DNA from: Leptospira fluminis
Lineage (GTDB): Bacteria > Spirochaetota > Leptospiria > Leptospirales > Leptospiraceae
Assembly: GCF_004771275.1 (NCBI RefSeq)
Contig: NZ_RQEV01000010.1
Location: forward strand, 124,001 to 188,000
DNA length: 64,000 nucleotides
Direction of reading: 5' to 3'
The translations under genes were made by a program, and so were the position numbers. This document shows, in pieces, positions 11,188 to 21,710 of this stretch (position 1 is the first letter of the stretch; each line of letters starts with the position of its first letter). The notes under the pieces are model-generated. The model was not told the DNA's origin. It saw only the letters and a program-made list of their open reading frames with translations, and searched no databases.

Positions 11188-11188
<1 letters not shown>
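10805..11188 (-). CDS. atpC: F1 ATP synthase epsilon subunit
   Basis: Epsilon subunit of the F1 central stalk, linking rotation of the c-ring to catalysis and able to inhibit ATP hydrolysis. The 127 residues form the N-terminal beta sandwich (with [19 protein letters not shown]) and a C-terminal helical hairpin (about 88-127). The ATG overlaps the atpD stop by one base (TAATG), so translation is coupled. It is the last gene of the atp operon. Confidence 0.96.
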
Positions 11189-12618
<1,430 letters not shown>

Positions 12619-13479
12619 CTAGTTTAGCGAATCCGCCCCTGCGACGATTTCCGAGATTTCCTGAGTGATCTTTGCCTGGCGGACACGGTTGTATCCACGG
12701 GTCAATACCTTGATCATTTCCGAAGCCGCGTCGGTGGCGGACTTCATCGCGATCCTCTGCGCGATCTGCTCCGAGCAGTTCGCTTCCAAAATCGCTTTCA
12801 AAAAAGCGGTCTTAACGACCAAGGGAAGCAGCGATTCCAAGATGCTTTCCGGACTTGGCTCATAGATCACGCTGTCCCCGACCGTTCCTGTGCCTGATGC
12901 CTCAAAAGGAAGAATTTTCGTAACTTCCGCTTTTTGTGAAGAGGAAGAATGATACACCGTCGAAACGATCTCCACGGCGTCGACTTCCTCTTTTGCAAAA
13001 AGATTCAAAAAGAACTCCGCGAATTCTTCGGCTTCCTTGTATCCGGATTTGTCGTTGATATGCGTATAGGTTTTTTCGATCTTCTCTCCGGCAAATTTGA
13101 AGTAAGACACTCCTTTTTTGCCGACGACGAACAGGCGGACTTGGGAGCCCGCTTTTCTTAATTCTCCAATCCGGTTTTTTGCCAGACGGTTCGTATTCGA
13201 ATTGTATCCGCCGCAAAGACCCCGATTCGCCGTGATCACCAAAAGCGCAACGGAACGGATCGCCTGAGGTTTACGCAAGTAAGGACTCTTGACCACTTCG
13301 GAAAGGGAAGCAAGAGATCCCACCATCTCCTTAATCTTATTGGAAAAGGGATGGGAAGCGTTTACCCGATCGCTCAGCTTTTTGGATTTGGCGGTGGCCA
13401 CCATTTCCATCGTCCGAGTGATTTTCCGGGTATTTTTAACGGATACGATCCGTTTTTTTATTTCCCTTTGTGTAGCCAA
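12619..13479 (-). CDS. atpG: F1 ATP synthase gamma subunit
   Basis: Central shaft subunit of F1 (286 residues). The N-terminal helix carries the family pattern REIKKRI-SVKNT-KIT-TMEMVA, and the C-terminal helix carries [13 protein letters not shown]. The start is TTG at 13479, because the residues before the conserved REIKKR are exactly those expected at the N-terminus of gamma subunits and there is no ATG in frame upstream. Follows atpA by 13 bases. Confidence 0.97.
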   Translation of the reverse strand: MATQREIKKRIVSVKNTRKITRTMEMVATAKSKKLSDRVNASHPFSNKIKEMVGSLASLSEVVKSPYLRKPQAIRSVALLVITANRGLCGGYNSNTNRLAKNRIGELRKAGSQVRLFVVGKKGVSYFKFAGEKIEKTYTHINDKSGYKEAEEFAEFFLNLFAKEEVDAVEIVSTVYHSSSSQKAEVTKILPFEASGTGTVGDSVIYEPSPESILESLLPLVVKTAFLKAILEANCSEQIAQRIAMKSATDAASEMIKVLTRGYNRVRQAKITQEISEIVAGADSLN

Positions 13480-13492
13480 GACCCTCTCCCGA

Positions 13493-14996
<1,504 letters not shown>

Positions 14997-15007
<11 letters not shown>

Positions 15008-15557
15008 ACACAACTCCGACCGGTAGTTTACTTTCCAGCAAGGCTTGCCTTACTTTTTTAAGCTGGCTTTTCATGGATGAATCGATCGCCAGATCATGGA
15101 AACGGACCACAAAACCACCGATAAGGCTCGGGTCCTCCTTAGCTTCCAAGATGAAATCCGACTTGAATTTTTCCTTTAGAAGGTCCCGCAATTTTGCCAA
15201 TTGCGATTCGTCCAAAGCGGGGTAACTATTCACTTTGGCGCGGATACGTCCCGCCTTCCGATCCAATTCCTCTTTAAATGCCTCGTGGATTTCGGGCAGA
15301 AAGGAAAATCTGCCCCTCGCAAGCAATACTTGCAGGAAATTTAAAGTGATTTCCGAAACCTTTCCCTGAAAGGTTTTAGCCAGGACTTTTTCCTTATCCT
15401 CTCTAGCGACGGAAGGCGTTTCGAAAAAATCGCCGAACTGGGGTTCTATATTCAGGATTTGGAGCACGGAATCCAGTTCCTGTTCCGCCTCTTCCAAGGA
15501 GGAACTTGCCCCGGCAAACGCTGCGGCGTATGTTTTTGGGATCGCGGAATAGCTCAT
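14997..15557 (-). CDS. atpH: F1 ATP synthase delta subunit (OSCP)
   Basis: Delta subunit (186 residues), which attaches the peripheral stalk to the top of F1. It shows the N-terminal helical bundle ([12 protein letters not shown]) and the C-terminal family motif [23 protein letters not shown] at 15557 is one base after the atpF stop region. Typical length for the family. Confidence 0.96.
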
Positions 15558-15558
15558 T

Positions 15559-16083
15559 TTAAGCGCTCAGTTTCTTGATCTTGACCAGCTCGTTTTCGAT
15601 AAAGGATTTATAATCGTCCGACTTGAGCTGTTTTTCCAGCACCAGACCTGCTACCTGCACGGTCATGCCTACGATCTGCTCCTGAAGTTCCGCTAAAGCC
15701 TTAGACTTCGCCAATTCTATATCCTTAATGGCGCCGTCCTTCATTTGCTTCACTTCTTTAGAAGCGTCTTCCAACATCTTGTTACGAACGCTCGTGGCGT
15801 CCGTTTTAGCTTCCGCGACGATTCCGTTCGCTTGGTCGCGTGCCCCGGCGATCTTCGTCTCGTAATCTTTGAGAAGCGCCTCCGCCTCGGAGCGGATGTC
15901 TGCAGCCTTGCGAATATCGTTTTGAATGGTCTCGGCCCGGTCATCCAGGGCCTTGAGAATCACATCCCAGGCGAACTTCTTCAGGACTAGAATCACGATC
16001 CCGAAGGTAACCAGGGTCCAAACAACTAGACCCGGATTTACGTCGAGAAGACCGTTCAGCCCTTTAGCTGCTAAGAGAAACAA
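15559..16083 (-). CDS. atpF: Fo ATP synthase b subunit
   Basis: Peripheral stalk subunit b (174 residues): one N-terminal membrane helix (about 17-36, PGLVVWTLVTFGIVILVL) followed by a long charged coiled coil. The frame has no ATG before the membrane helix; TTG at 16083 gives the expected short N-terminus and is taken as the start. Sits 2 bases after the atpE stop. Only one b-type gene is present, so the stalk is probably a homodimer. Confidence 0.95.
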   Translation of the reverse strand: MFLLAAKGLNGLLDVNPGLVVWTLVTFGIVILVLKKFAWDVILKALDDRAETIQNDIRKAADIRSEAEALLKDYETKIAGARDQANGIVAEAKTDATSVRNKMLEDASKEVKQMKDGAIKDIELAKSKALAELQEQIVGMTVQVAGLVLEKQLKSDDYKSFIENELVKIKKLSA

Positions 16084-16085
16084 GA

Positions 16086-16379
16086 TTATTTACCTTCGGC
16101 GGGTGCGGAAACTGCGGTTTTTGCCTTTTCAACGCCAGCTTTTACTGCGTCGTTTAGGGTTCCGGCCGCGAGGAATGCGATCACAAGTGCGAACAGCGCC
16201 GCGCCTTCGATAAGAGCCGCGGAAATGATCATTGCGGTTTGGATTTTACCGCTGGCTTCCGGTTGACGGCTGATACCTTCCGCTGCGGATCCTCCGATCC
16301 TTCCGATTCCCAAACCTGCGCCAAGGATTGCGATTCCAGCTGCGATTCCTACTCCGATGTATCCTAGTCCGAATTCCAT
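16086..16379 (-). CDS. atpE: Fo ATP synthase c subunit
   Basis: Ring-forming proteolipid (97 residues) with two membrane helices and the polar loop RQPE (38-41). The ion-binding carboxylate is E58 in AALIEGAALF. The residues after it (GA rather than ST) and the lack of a helix 1 glutamine at the usual place point to proton rather than sodium coupling, an inference from known c-ring signatures. The C-terminus is extended by about 20 residues (AVKAGVEKAKTAVSAPAEGK) compared with minimal c subunits. Confidence 0.96.
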   Translation of the reverse strand: MEFGLGYIGVGIAAGIAILGAGLGIGRIGGSAAEGISRQPEASGKIQTAMIISAALIEGAALFALVIAFLAAGTLNDAVKAGVEKAKTAVSAPAEGK

Positions 16380-16421
16380 TTTGCTACTATCTCCTGTTTG
16401 AACTCACAATATGATTATAAA

Positions 16422-17489
16422 TTAGTGCCTGTGCATGCTTAAGCCCACGAAGAGAGAGGTCAAAAGCGCGAAAACGTACGCCTGCAAAAAGGCGACGAAC
16501 AATTCCAAAACGTAGATCACACCGGCTCCCAACATGGAGACCGGAATGATTCCCCAAGCCTTGAATTGGAAGATGAATCCCATCAAAGCGAGAATGATGA
16601 CGTGTCCGGCGGTCATGTTTGCCAAAAGACGCACCGTCAATGCAAAGGTTTTTGCCGCGGGGGAAACGATGAATTCCAACGGCCACATCAGAAAATAAAG
16701 GGGCCAAGGCACTCCGTTCGGAACGGAGTGAATTACGAATTTGGGGCCCTGATAAATGAAACCCGCGGCATAGATCAACGCCATGGTCATAAGAGCCAAA
16801 GTCATCGTAACGGAAACGTCTCCGGTCACGGTGATTCCGTTCCAGACCTTCGCGAGCCAAATCGGTTCGTGATGTGCGGTCGCGTTAGCTGTTTCTTCCG
16901 CCGTTTCGGTGACCGAGTCCTCTCCATTTACATAATGCTGAACGATTTCCGAACCGACTTGCACGACTTCTCCGACCGGAGGAAGGAGGCCTAAAAGATT
17001 ACAGAAAAGGATGAAGAAGAAAAGGGAAAAGATATAATGATAATAACCGTGGCCGTGACCGTCCATGTTCGCATCCACGACATCCTTTTTTAGGAAGTCC
17101 ACGAAGGTTTCCACCGTATTCGCAAAACGTCCTTGGACCTTGAGAGGGTTTCTCGCGATGATCCTGGCGGCGGGAATAAAGATCGCAAAAAGAAGAATGG
17201 CGACGATCCACATCATGGTCACACGGCGAGTGATATGCAGATCGAATCCGCCTACAAAATGGAACCGTTTGTTGTGATGGTGGTCGAAGAATATGTTGTC
17301 GTTGGAAGACTGAAAACCTTCCTGATCCTCGTACACCTTATGACCGCCGATATTCAGCGGAAACTCGGAATGGTCCATCAGGTGGTGAACGAGAACCTCG
17401 TTCAGATCGAACCCTTCCGTTGCTCCATCGGACGCAAACATAGGTAGGGCGGAAAAGAGTAAGATAGCGGCTAAGATTCGTTTCAACAT
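16422..17489 (-). CDS. atpB: Fo ATP synthase a subunit
   Basis: Proton-channel subunit a (355 residues from ATG 17489). The essential arginine lies in FALTVRLLANMTAGH in the penultimate helix region. The N-terminus is a cleavable-looking signal (MLKRILAAILLFSALPMFA) followed by an acidic periplasmic extension of about 100 residues, long for this family but known in a-subunits of spirochaetes and Bacteroidetes. ATG 17489 starts directly with the signal sequence; an upstream start at 17588 would add 33 Arg-rich residues in front of it and is unlikely. It lies 42 bases before atpE. Confidence 0.95.
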   Translation of the reverse strand: MLKRILAAILLFSALPMFASDGATEGFDLNEVLVHHLMDHSEFPLNIGGHKVYEDQEGFQSSNDNIFFDHHHNKRFHFVGGFDLHITRRVTMMWIVAILLFAIFIPAARIIARNPLKVQGRFANTVETFVDFLKKDVVDANMDGHGHGYYHYIFSLFFFILFCNLLGLLPPVGEVVQVGSEIVQHYVNGEDSVTETAEETANATAHHEPIWLAKVWNGITVTGDVSVTMTLALMTMALIYAAGFIYQGPKFVIHSVPNGVPWPLYFLMWPLEFIVSPAAKTFALTVRLLANMTAGHVIILALMGFIFQFKAWGIIPVSMLGAGVIYVLELFVAFLQAYVFALLTSLFVGLSMHRH

Positions 17490-17607
17490 ACGTTTTAAAA
17501 AAGAAGCGATCGTTTCCTTTGCAGGAACCGGGGTCCGGGAAGATGCCCGGAAAGTTCTAACGTTCCGCTCGGATCGGCCGAATCGCATCTGAACGGCGCT
17601 CGTTCCT

Positions 17608-17958
17608 TCACCTTGCGAATACCAATATTAATACGTTTGCGAAATGAGCAATAAAAAAACCGATTACGAAACCTTCCCCCTCCCCCCTAGATAAGAATGC
17701 CAGCAAACAGGCTATTTGAATGAAAAAAAATAGAACGTTCGTTCCTAGTTGTGCCGAGACGGCGTTAGAGAAATTCCTGCTCAACAAAAAAAAACGGATC
17801 GAATACGAAACGAAGGAGAGAATCAAGGAGACTGCGACTCCCTTCCAAACGGAAACGTTCAGCTTCGGTCCGAGCCAAAATCCCCCGGCTCCAAGCAGGA
17901 GCAATAAAACGAATCCGAGGAAGTATCTTTTAGGGTCTAAATGCCCTTCTTCCCGCAT
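17608..17958 (-). CDS. AtpI-like membrane protein of the ATP synthase operon
   Basis: Small membrane protein (116 residues) with about four helices, placed between the AtpZ-like gene and atpB. Position and topology match AtpI/UncI proteins, which assist c-ring assembly, but sequence identity is too weak for me to assign it firmly. ATG at 17958 has AGAGGAT just upstream, a good ribosome site. About 118 bases separate it from atpB, enough for an internal promoter. Confidence 0.6.
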   Translation of the reverse strand: MREEGHLDPKRYFLGFVLLLLLGAGGFWLGPKLNVSVWKGVAVSLILSFVSYSIRFFLLSRNFSNAVSAQLGTNVLFFFIQIACLLAFLSRGEGEGFVIGFFIAHFANVLILVFAR

Positions 17959-17964
17959 ATCCTC

Positions 17965-18198
17965 TTATTTTTCGCCTTTTTCGTGCTTGGAAACCCGGTA
18001 CAGAATGTAATAAATCCCGTAGGTGAACCCGATGGCCGAGCCGCCCAGGATTCCCAAGGGAGAAATCCCGAACTTGCTATCCAGATAATTTCCGATAAAA
18101 ACCGAACCGACGATGATAAAACAGAACTCCATCCCCAAGCCGGCGAGTTCCCAGGGAGAGGCTTCCTTCGGTTTTTTCGGTTCGGATCCCTGCATCAT
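17965..18198 (-). CDS. AtpZ/AtpI-family protein
   Basis: A 77-residue protein with two membrane helices (FCFIIVGSVFIGNYLDSKFG and GFTYGIYYILYRV) in the AtpZ/AtpI pattern: a glycine-rich hairpin with a conserved WxLxGLGxE start (WELAGLGMEF). AtpZ-type proteins sit at the head of atp operons and may assist assembly or ion supply. ATG at 18198 (or 18195) is 2 bases after the lepB stop; longer starts would lie inside lepB. Confidence 0.75.
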   Translation of the reverse strand: MMQGSEPKKPKEASPWELAGLGMEFCFIIVGSVFIGNYLDSKFGISPLGILGGSAIGFTYGIYYILYRVSKHEKGEK

Positions 18199-18200
18199 TT

Positions 18201-19181
18201 TTACCGTAAAATCGTTCCGATCCTGGACCAGCGGATCTCCATTCTGGGAATCCGATACAGAATCGTACGCAACAGCCAATTCGCGGAAGGATCTCCGCAT
18301 TTGTTTCTGAGTTCCAATCCTTCGTATTGTTCCGCTTGTTGGGGTCCTTTTTCCGCGAGTTCTTTTCCGCTCTTATATTGGCAGACGGAATCCCTCCAAT
18401 TTACGGAAAAGTAAATCATCGCGGCCTTACCGAGCACGTCTTCCCTAGGAACGAAACCCCAATACCTGGAATCGGAAGAATCGGGTCGATTGTCCCCTTC
18501 CATCATATAATGCCCTTCCGGAATCGTGCATCCTGTCGGTTTGTAACAATCGGATCCGTGGTAGTATAGGGAATCGCTTCCTTCCAGAACATAGTGTTCG
18601 AATCCGGGCTTTTCTTCCTTATAAAGAAAAGCGCTTAGAGCCCGGGTATTGTCCAAATCATAGAGCAATTCGCCGGGAGCGATCTCTTTGTAGTTGTATT
18701 TCTTAAATTCCAGTTGGCCCTGTTCCTTGTATTCGAGTGCGGAATATGTGGAATAATGCCCGTCACGGTGGACGTTCGTAAGAGTGATTCGGATCGTATC
18801 CCCCGGGAGCCCGATCACCCTCTTTACGTATCTTTTGGGAAAAAGTCCGTCCCTCGCATCCCCCGGTTCCGTCATTGCCCTCTCAGGAGGAATAAACGTC
18901 ACTATGTCTCCTCGTTTGGGGTCGTCGTACCGGAATAGCTCCTTTTCGGTAAACGGCATACGGAAGGAATAACGCATTTTATTTACAAATAGAAAATCTC
19001 CAATCTTCAGGGTCGGAATCATGGAACCGGACGGGATGTTATTTGCGTCCAGTACCGAAGATTTGAAAGCCAAAACCAGCGCTACGATGGCGACAAAGGA
19101 AAATGTGGAGGATACCGATTCGTCCTGGAGTATCGCGGAAAGGAGACTTTTTTTAGATGGAATGCCCTGGGGCTCGCTCAT
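18201..19181 (-). CDS. lepB: Signal peptidase I
   Basis: Membrane serine protease that removes signal peptides from Sec and Tat substrates (326 residues from ATG 19181). One N-terminal membrane helix (about 26-40), then the catalytic serine S53 in NIPSGSMIPTL and the general base K120 in RYVKRVIGLPGD. Later family boxes GDNRPDSSDSRYWG and VPREDVLGKA are present. ATG 19181 fits better than the TTG at 19220. It lies directly upstream of the AtpZ-like gene with a 2-base gap, so it seems to be the first gene of the atp transcription unit or to share its promoter. Confidence 0.95.
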   Translation of the reverse strand: MSEPQGIPSKKSLLSAILQDESVSSTFSFVAIVALVLAFKSSVLDANNIPSGSMIPTLKIGDFLFVNKMRYSFRMPFTEKELFRYDDPKRGDIVTFIPPERAMTEPGDARDGLFPKRYVKRVIGLPGDTIRITLTNVHRDGHYSTYSALEYKEQGQLEFKKYNYKEIAPGELLYDLDNTRALSAFLYKEEKPGFEHYVLEGSDSLYYHGSDCYKPTGCTIPEGHYMMEGDNRPDSSDSRYWGFVPREDVLGKAAMIYFSVNWRDSVCQYKSGKELAEKGPQQAEQYEGLELRNKCGDPSANWLLRTILYRIPRMEIRWSRIGTILR

Positions 19182-19267
19182 AGGTCTATTGAAAGGAGAT
19201 TGGGATTTCCCGTCAATCAAGGACCAAAAATCCTTACGCTTTTCAGAAAAACGACGATACTAAAAAC

Positions 19268-20068
19268 GTGAAAGAGCAGATTGACCGCAAAATCATCGAA
19301 CTTCGCCGTACCCTGGTATCCATGTCGGCAAGTATCCCGATCGTCGGCCTAAAAGGCGGAACGGAAACCGAAGATATGGACGCGGAGGAAATCCGGGTCC
19401 TACATCTGGTCGCAAAAGACCTTGTCCCGGTAACGGTCAAAATCGGAGGTCCGGAAGCGAGAACGGATATTCGGATGCTTGCAAAAGAGGAGATCGAAGG
19501 GATTTCGGCTCCGATGATCGAGTCGGCTTACGCTCTCAAGAATTTCATCTCCACTCTTAAGAGCATGCTACCGCCCGTGGCCTACCGAAAGGTGTTTAAG
19601 TCCATCAATCTGGAAACGGTCACCGGCTACAAAAATCTTTTGGAAATCGCGGATTCCAAATCTTTCGAGGAACTGGATCAAATCACGGCGGCGCGTTCCG
19701 ACCTTTCCGCCTCCATGGGGCTCATTCCCGACGACGAGGAGGTCATGAAAGTGACCAAGACCATCGTATCCATCTGTAAGGACAGAGGCAAAAAGACCTC
19801 CGTCGGAGGAACGATCACGAAGCAGAATTTCCGAAAAATCGCGGAGGAGATCGGTCCGGACAAGATCAATTCCAGACACGTTTGTGTGGACGCAAAAAAA
19901 TCCGCGAACAAAAGCGAGGAAGTCGCCGAAGCGATGCTCCTATTCGAGATCGAACTCTACGACCTGCTCGCTATCTTAAAGCCGGATAAGGCCTTCGCTT
20001 ATAAAAATAGAATGGAAACAAATCGGGAAAGAATCGGATCTCGCAAGGTTCTCTATTCGATCCGATAG
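19268..20068 (+). CDS. HpcH/HpaI aldolase / citrate lyase beta-like protein
   Basis: A 266-residue protein of the PEP/pyruvate TIM-barrel type. Markers in order: TVKIGGPEARTDIRM, APMIESAYALK, INLETVTGYKN and AARSDLSASMGL. The glutamate in NLET and the aspartate in RSDLS sit where the family binds Mg2+, so it is probably an active lyase or aldolase; the substrate cannot be told. Related proteins often appear next to surface polysaccharide genes. The start is GTG at 19268; there is no ATG before the conserved core except at residue 19. It is divergent from lepB and 3 bases upstream of a TetR gene, which probably shares its transcript. Confidence 0.65.
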   Translation: MKEQIDRKIIELRRTLVSMSASIPIVGLKGGTETEDMDAEEIRVLHLVAKDLVPVTVKIGGPEARTDIRMLAKEEIEGISAPMIESAYALKNFISTLKSMLPPVAYRKVFKSINLETVTGYKNLLEIADSKSFEELDQITAARSDLSASMGLIPDDEEVMKVTKTIVSICKDRGKKTSVGGTITKQNFRKIAEEIGPDKINSRHVCVDAKKSANKSEEVAEAMLLFEIELYDLLAILKPDKAFAYKNRMETNRERIGSRKVLYSIR

Positions 20069-20071
20069 AAG

Positions 20072-20623
20072 ATGGCCAAAGACACTAGGGATCTCATATT
20101 ACGGACCTCCCTTAGGTTATTTTCCGAACAAGGATATCACGGAACCACGATGAGACAGGTCGCCCAGAAGTCGGGCCTGTCACTGGGCTTGGCATATCGT
20201 TACTTCGATTCCAAAGAATCCATTCTCGAAGGTATCATACAAGCGCATGATAAAATCCTAAAAAAGTATCTACCCGAACATCTGACCTCTCCCGACGATC
20301 GCAGGGAGTTGATCGAATTCCTGGCCGGCCAAATCATAAAGTTAGTTAAGGAAAACGAGGATTATCTGCGCCTGTATTGGAATCTTATGCTACAGCCTAA
20401 GATACATAGACTGAAGAGACGAAACATACACTTGGTGAATTTGATCTTTTACGAAAACGCCAAGAAAGTGATCTTGGCGGTAAAACCGAACTACTCCGAA
20501 TTCGAAGTCAAAAACCTGTCCTCTTCCACGATCGGATACATGATCAATTACCTTACGAACAAAAAGGAATTCAGTTTGGAGGATTTTCGGGCGTACCTGA
20601 TCTACGCTCTGGAAAATACCTAA
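20072..20623 (+). CDS. TetR-family transcriptional regulator
   Basis: A 183-residue repressor-type protein. The N-terminal helix-turn-helix is clear (LRLFSEQGYHGTTMRQVAQ and LSLGLAYRYFDSKESIL, residues 12-55), followed by an all-helical ligand-binding domain that has no assignable ligand. It starts 3 bases after the aldolase-like gene; co-transcription suggests it may control that gene or respond to its product, which is inference. No palindromic operator was obvious in the 47-base region before the first gene. Confidence 0.88.
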   Translation: MAKDTRDLILRTSLRLFSEQGYHGTTMRQVAQKSGLSLGLAYRYFDSKESILEGIIQAHDKILKKYLPEHLTSPDDRRELIEFLAGQIIKLVKENEDYLRLYWNLMLQPKIHRLKRRNIHLVNLIFYENAKKVILAVKPNYSEFEVKNLSSSTIGYMINYLTNKKEFSLEDFRAYLIYALENT

Positions 20624-20750
20624 ACGACATTTCCGTTTTCGGACGCATCGGATCCGTTCTCTTTTATCCGAAATTTTCCGAATTGCACCGTCCGCCACTC
20701 GAGGGACATAAAATCGCCGGTCTTTACAAAATGCCGGACGGAACTTTTAC

Positions 20751-20779
20751 TTTACTTTTATTCACCCGTCTTATATATA
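20751..20779 (+). promoter_or_regulatory. Predicted sigma-70-type promoter of the RecA-like/PolB cassette
   Basis: TTTACT (20751-20756), a 17-base spacer, then TATATA (20774-20779), ending 6 bases before the ATG at 20786. Transcription would begin at or near that ATG, giving a leaderless message, or a 12-base leader if the ATG at 20798 is used. The spacing is good but the -35 is only a partial match. Confidence 0.5.
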
Positions 20780-20785
20780 GTATAC

Positions 20786-21442
20786 ATGCAGGTAGACATG
20801 TTCCACGGACAATTGGACGAACTATATCGTCCGATTTTAGGCTGGAACCAAAAAGGTATAGGAATGCTTACGGGCCGGGAAGGAATCTACCGCCTGGCGC
20901 TGCGTTGGGAATACACGTTCGCGATTTCGGGATTCAAAGTATTCAATCTGGATTGTGCCATCCGATTCAATCCCTTCGTAATCACCGCGGAAACCAGGAG
21001 CGCCAACATCCGACCGGAGGAGCTTCTACAGAGTATATGGATCCAAAGAGCTTTTACTCCCTATCAGATTTTGGATTCGTTACAAGCAATCCTGAAACGG
21101 AAAGAGGAAGACACGGTGTATTTTCTGTTAGCGCCTTGCAAACAATTCTTCGACGGGGACGTCCAGGAAGAAGAAGGGCGCTTTCTCCTGGACAAAATGC
21201 ATTCCGTTTTGGAAGTCCTGCGACGGGAAGAATTCCCAGTGCTGATCGTGGAGTCCCTCGGATATTCTCACCCCACCTTCCAGCGTTTTTTTCCCAAGCT
21301 CGCGGATACTGCCGACGATCTATGGGAACTCAGAGTGGAAAGCGGACATTCCTATATGAAAATCAGAAAAGGAGCGATCTCATCCCAAAAGACCCTGAGC
21401 GCGCCCTTAAACGACGACCCGGGAGAGATTCGATATGGGTAG
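20786..21442 (+). CDS. RecA/RadA-like protein lacking a Walker A lysine
   Basis: A 218-residue protein with the layout of a RecA-superfamily core. A P-loop-like turn (LTGREGIYRLAL) is followed by a strand FKVFNLDCAIRFNP, and later by a Walker B-like strand YFLLAPCKQFFDGD and FPVLIVES. The lysine and threonine of G-x-x-x-x-G-K-[ST] are missing, so ATP binding is doubtful. It is the first gene of a three-gene cassette that ends in a family B DNA polymerase, overlapping the next gene by 8 bases. I infer an accessory or loading role for the polymerase. Start is uncertain: ATG 20786 or ATG 20798, the latter with CAGGTAG just ahead. The fold assignment comes from pattern only. Confidence 0.6.
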   Translation: MQVDMFHGQLDELYRPILGWNQKGIGMLTGREGIYRLALRWEYTFAISGFKVFNLDCAIRFNPFVITAETRSANIRPEELLQSIWIQRAFTPYQILDSLQAILKRKEEDTVYFLLAPCKQFFDGDVQEEEGRFLLDKMHSVLEVLRREEFPVLIVESLGYSHPTFQRFFPKLADTADDLWELRVESGHSYMKIRKGAISSQKTLSAPLNDDPGEIRYG

Positions 21443-21710
21443 AACGGTAATCCCTTATTCCAGACAGATGCAACAGGTGGAATCCAGCCTCAACGAATTC
21501 CGTAGAGGACTTCGTAAGCCCGACCAAATGATCTTCGACGAATTGATTCGAACGGCAAAGATGCAGGTGCAGGCGGGAGTCATGGCTTCCGCCCCCTATC
21601 CTATCGACTCCATGCTTCTCACTATGATCATAGACCTGAAAAAAGAAATCAGTTCGTTGAAGTACGAGTTGCACAAACTCGCCTCAAGGAAAGAAGGAGA
21701 TGCCTCTTAA
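21435..21710 (+). CDS. Small helical protein of the PolB cassette
   Basis: A 91-residue protein with no recognised domain. It is predicted mostly helical: a charged N-terminal part (about 10-45) and a coiled-coil-like C-terminal helix (LTMIIDLKKEISSLKYELHKL, about 62-83, quoted in part as a heptad-like segment). It overlaps the RecA-like gene by 8 bases and the polymerase gene by 11 bases, which implies coupled translation and probably a fixed stoichiometry. The simplest idea is a bridge between the RecA-like protein and the polymerase. No function can be claimed. Confidence 0.7.
   Translation: MGRTVIPYSRQMQQVESSLNEFRRGLRKPDQMIFDELIRTAKMQVQAGVMASAPYPIDSMLLTMIIDLKKEISSLKYELHKLASRKEGDAS

Noticed and set aside
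20683..21450. Frame of 255 codons overlapping the RecA-like gene
   Set aside because: The other frame has RecA-like structure and overlaps correctly with the next gene; this one is Arg/Pro-rich and spans the promoter.
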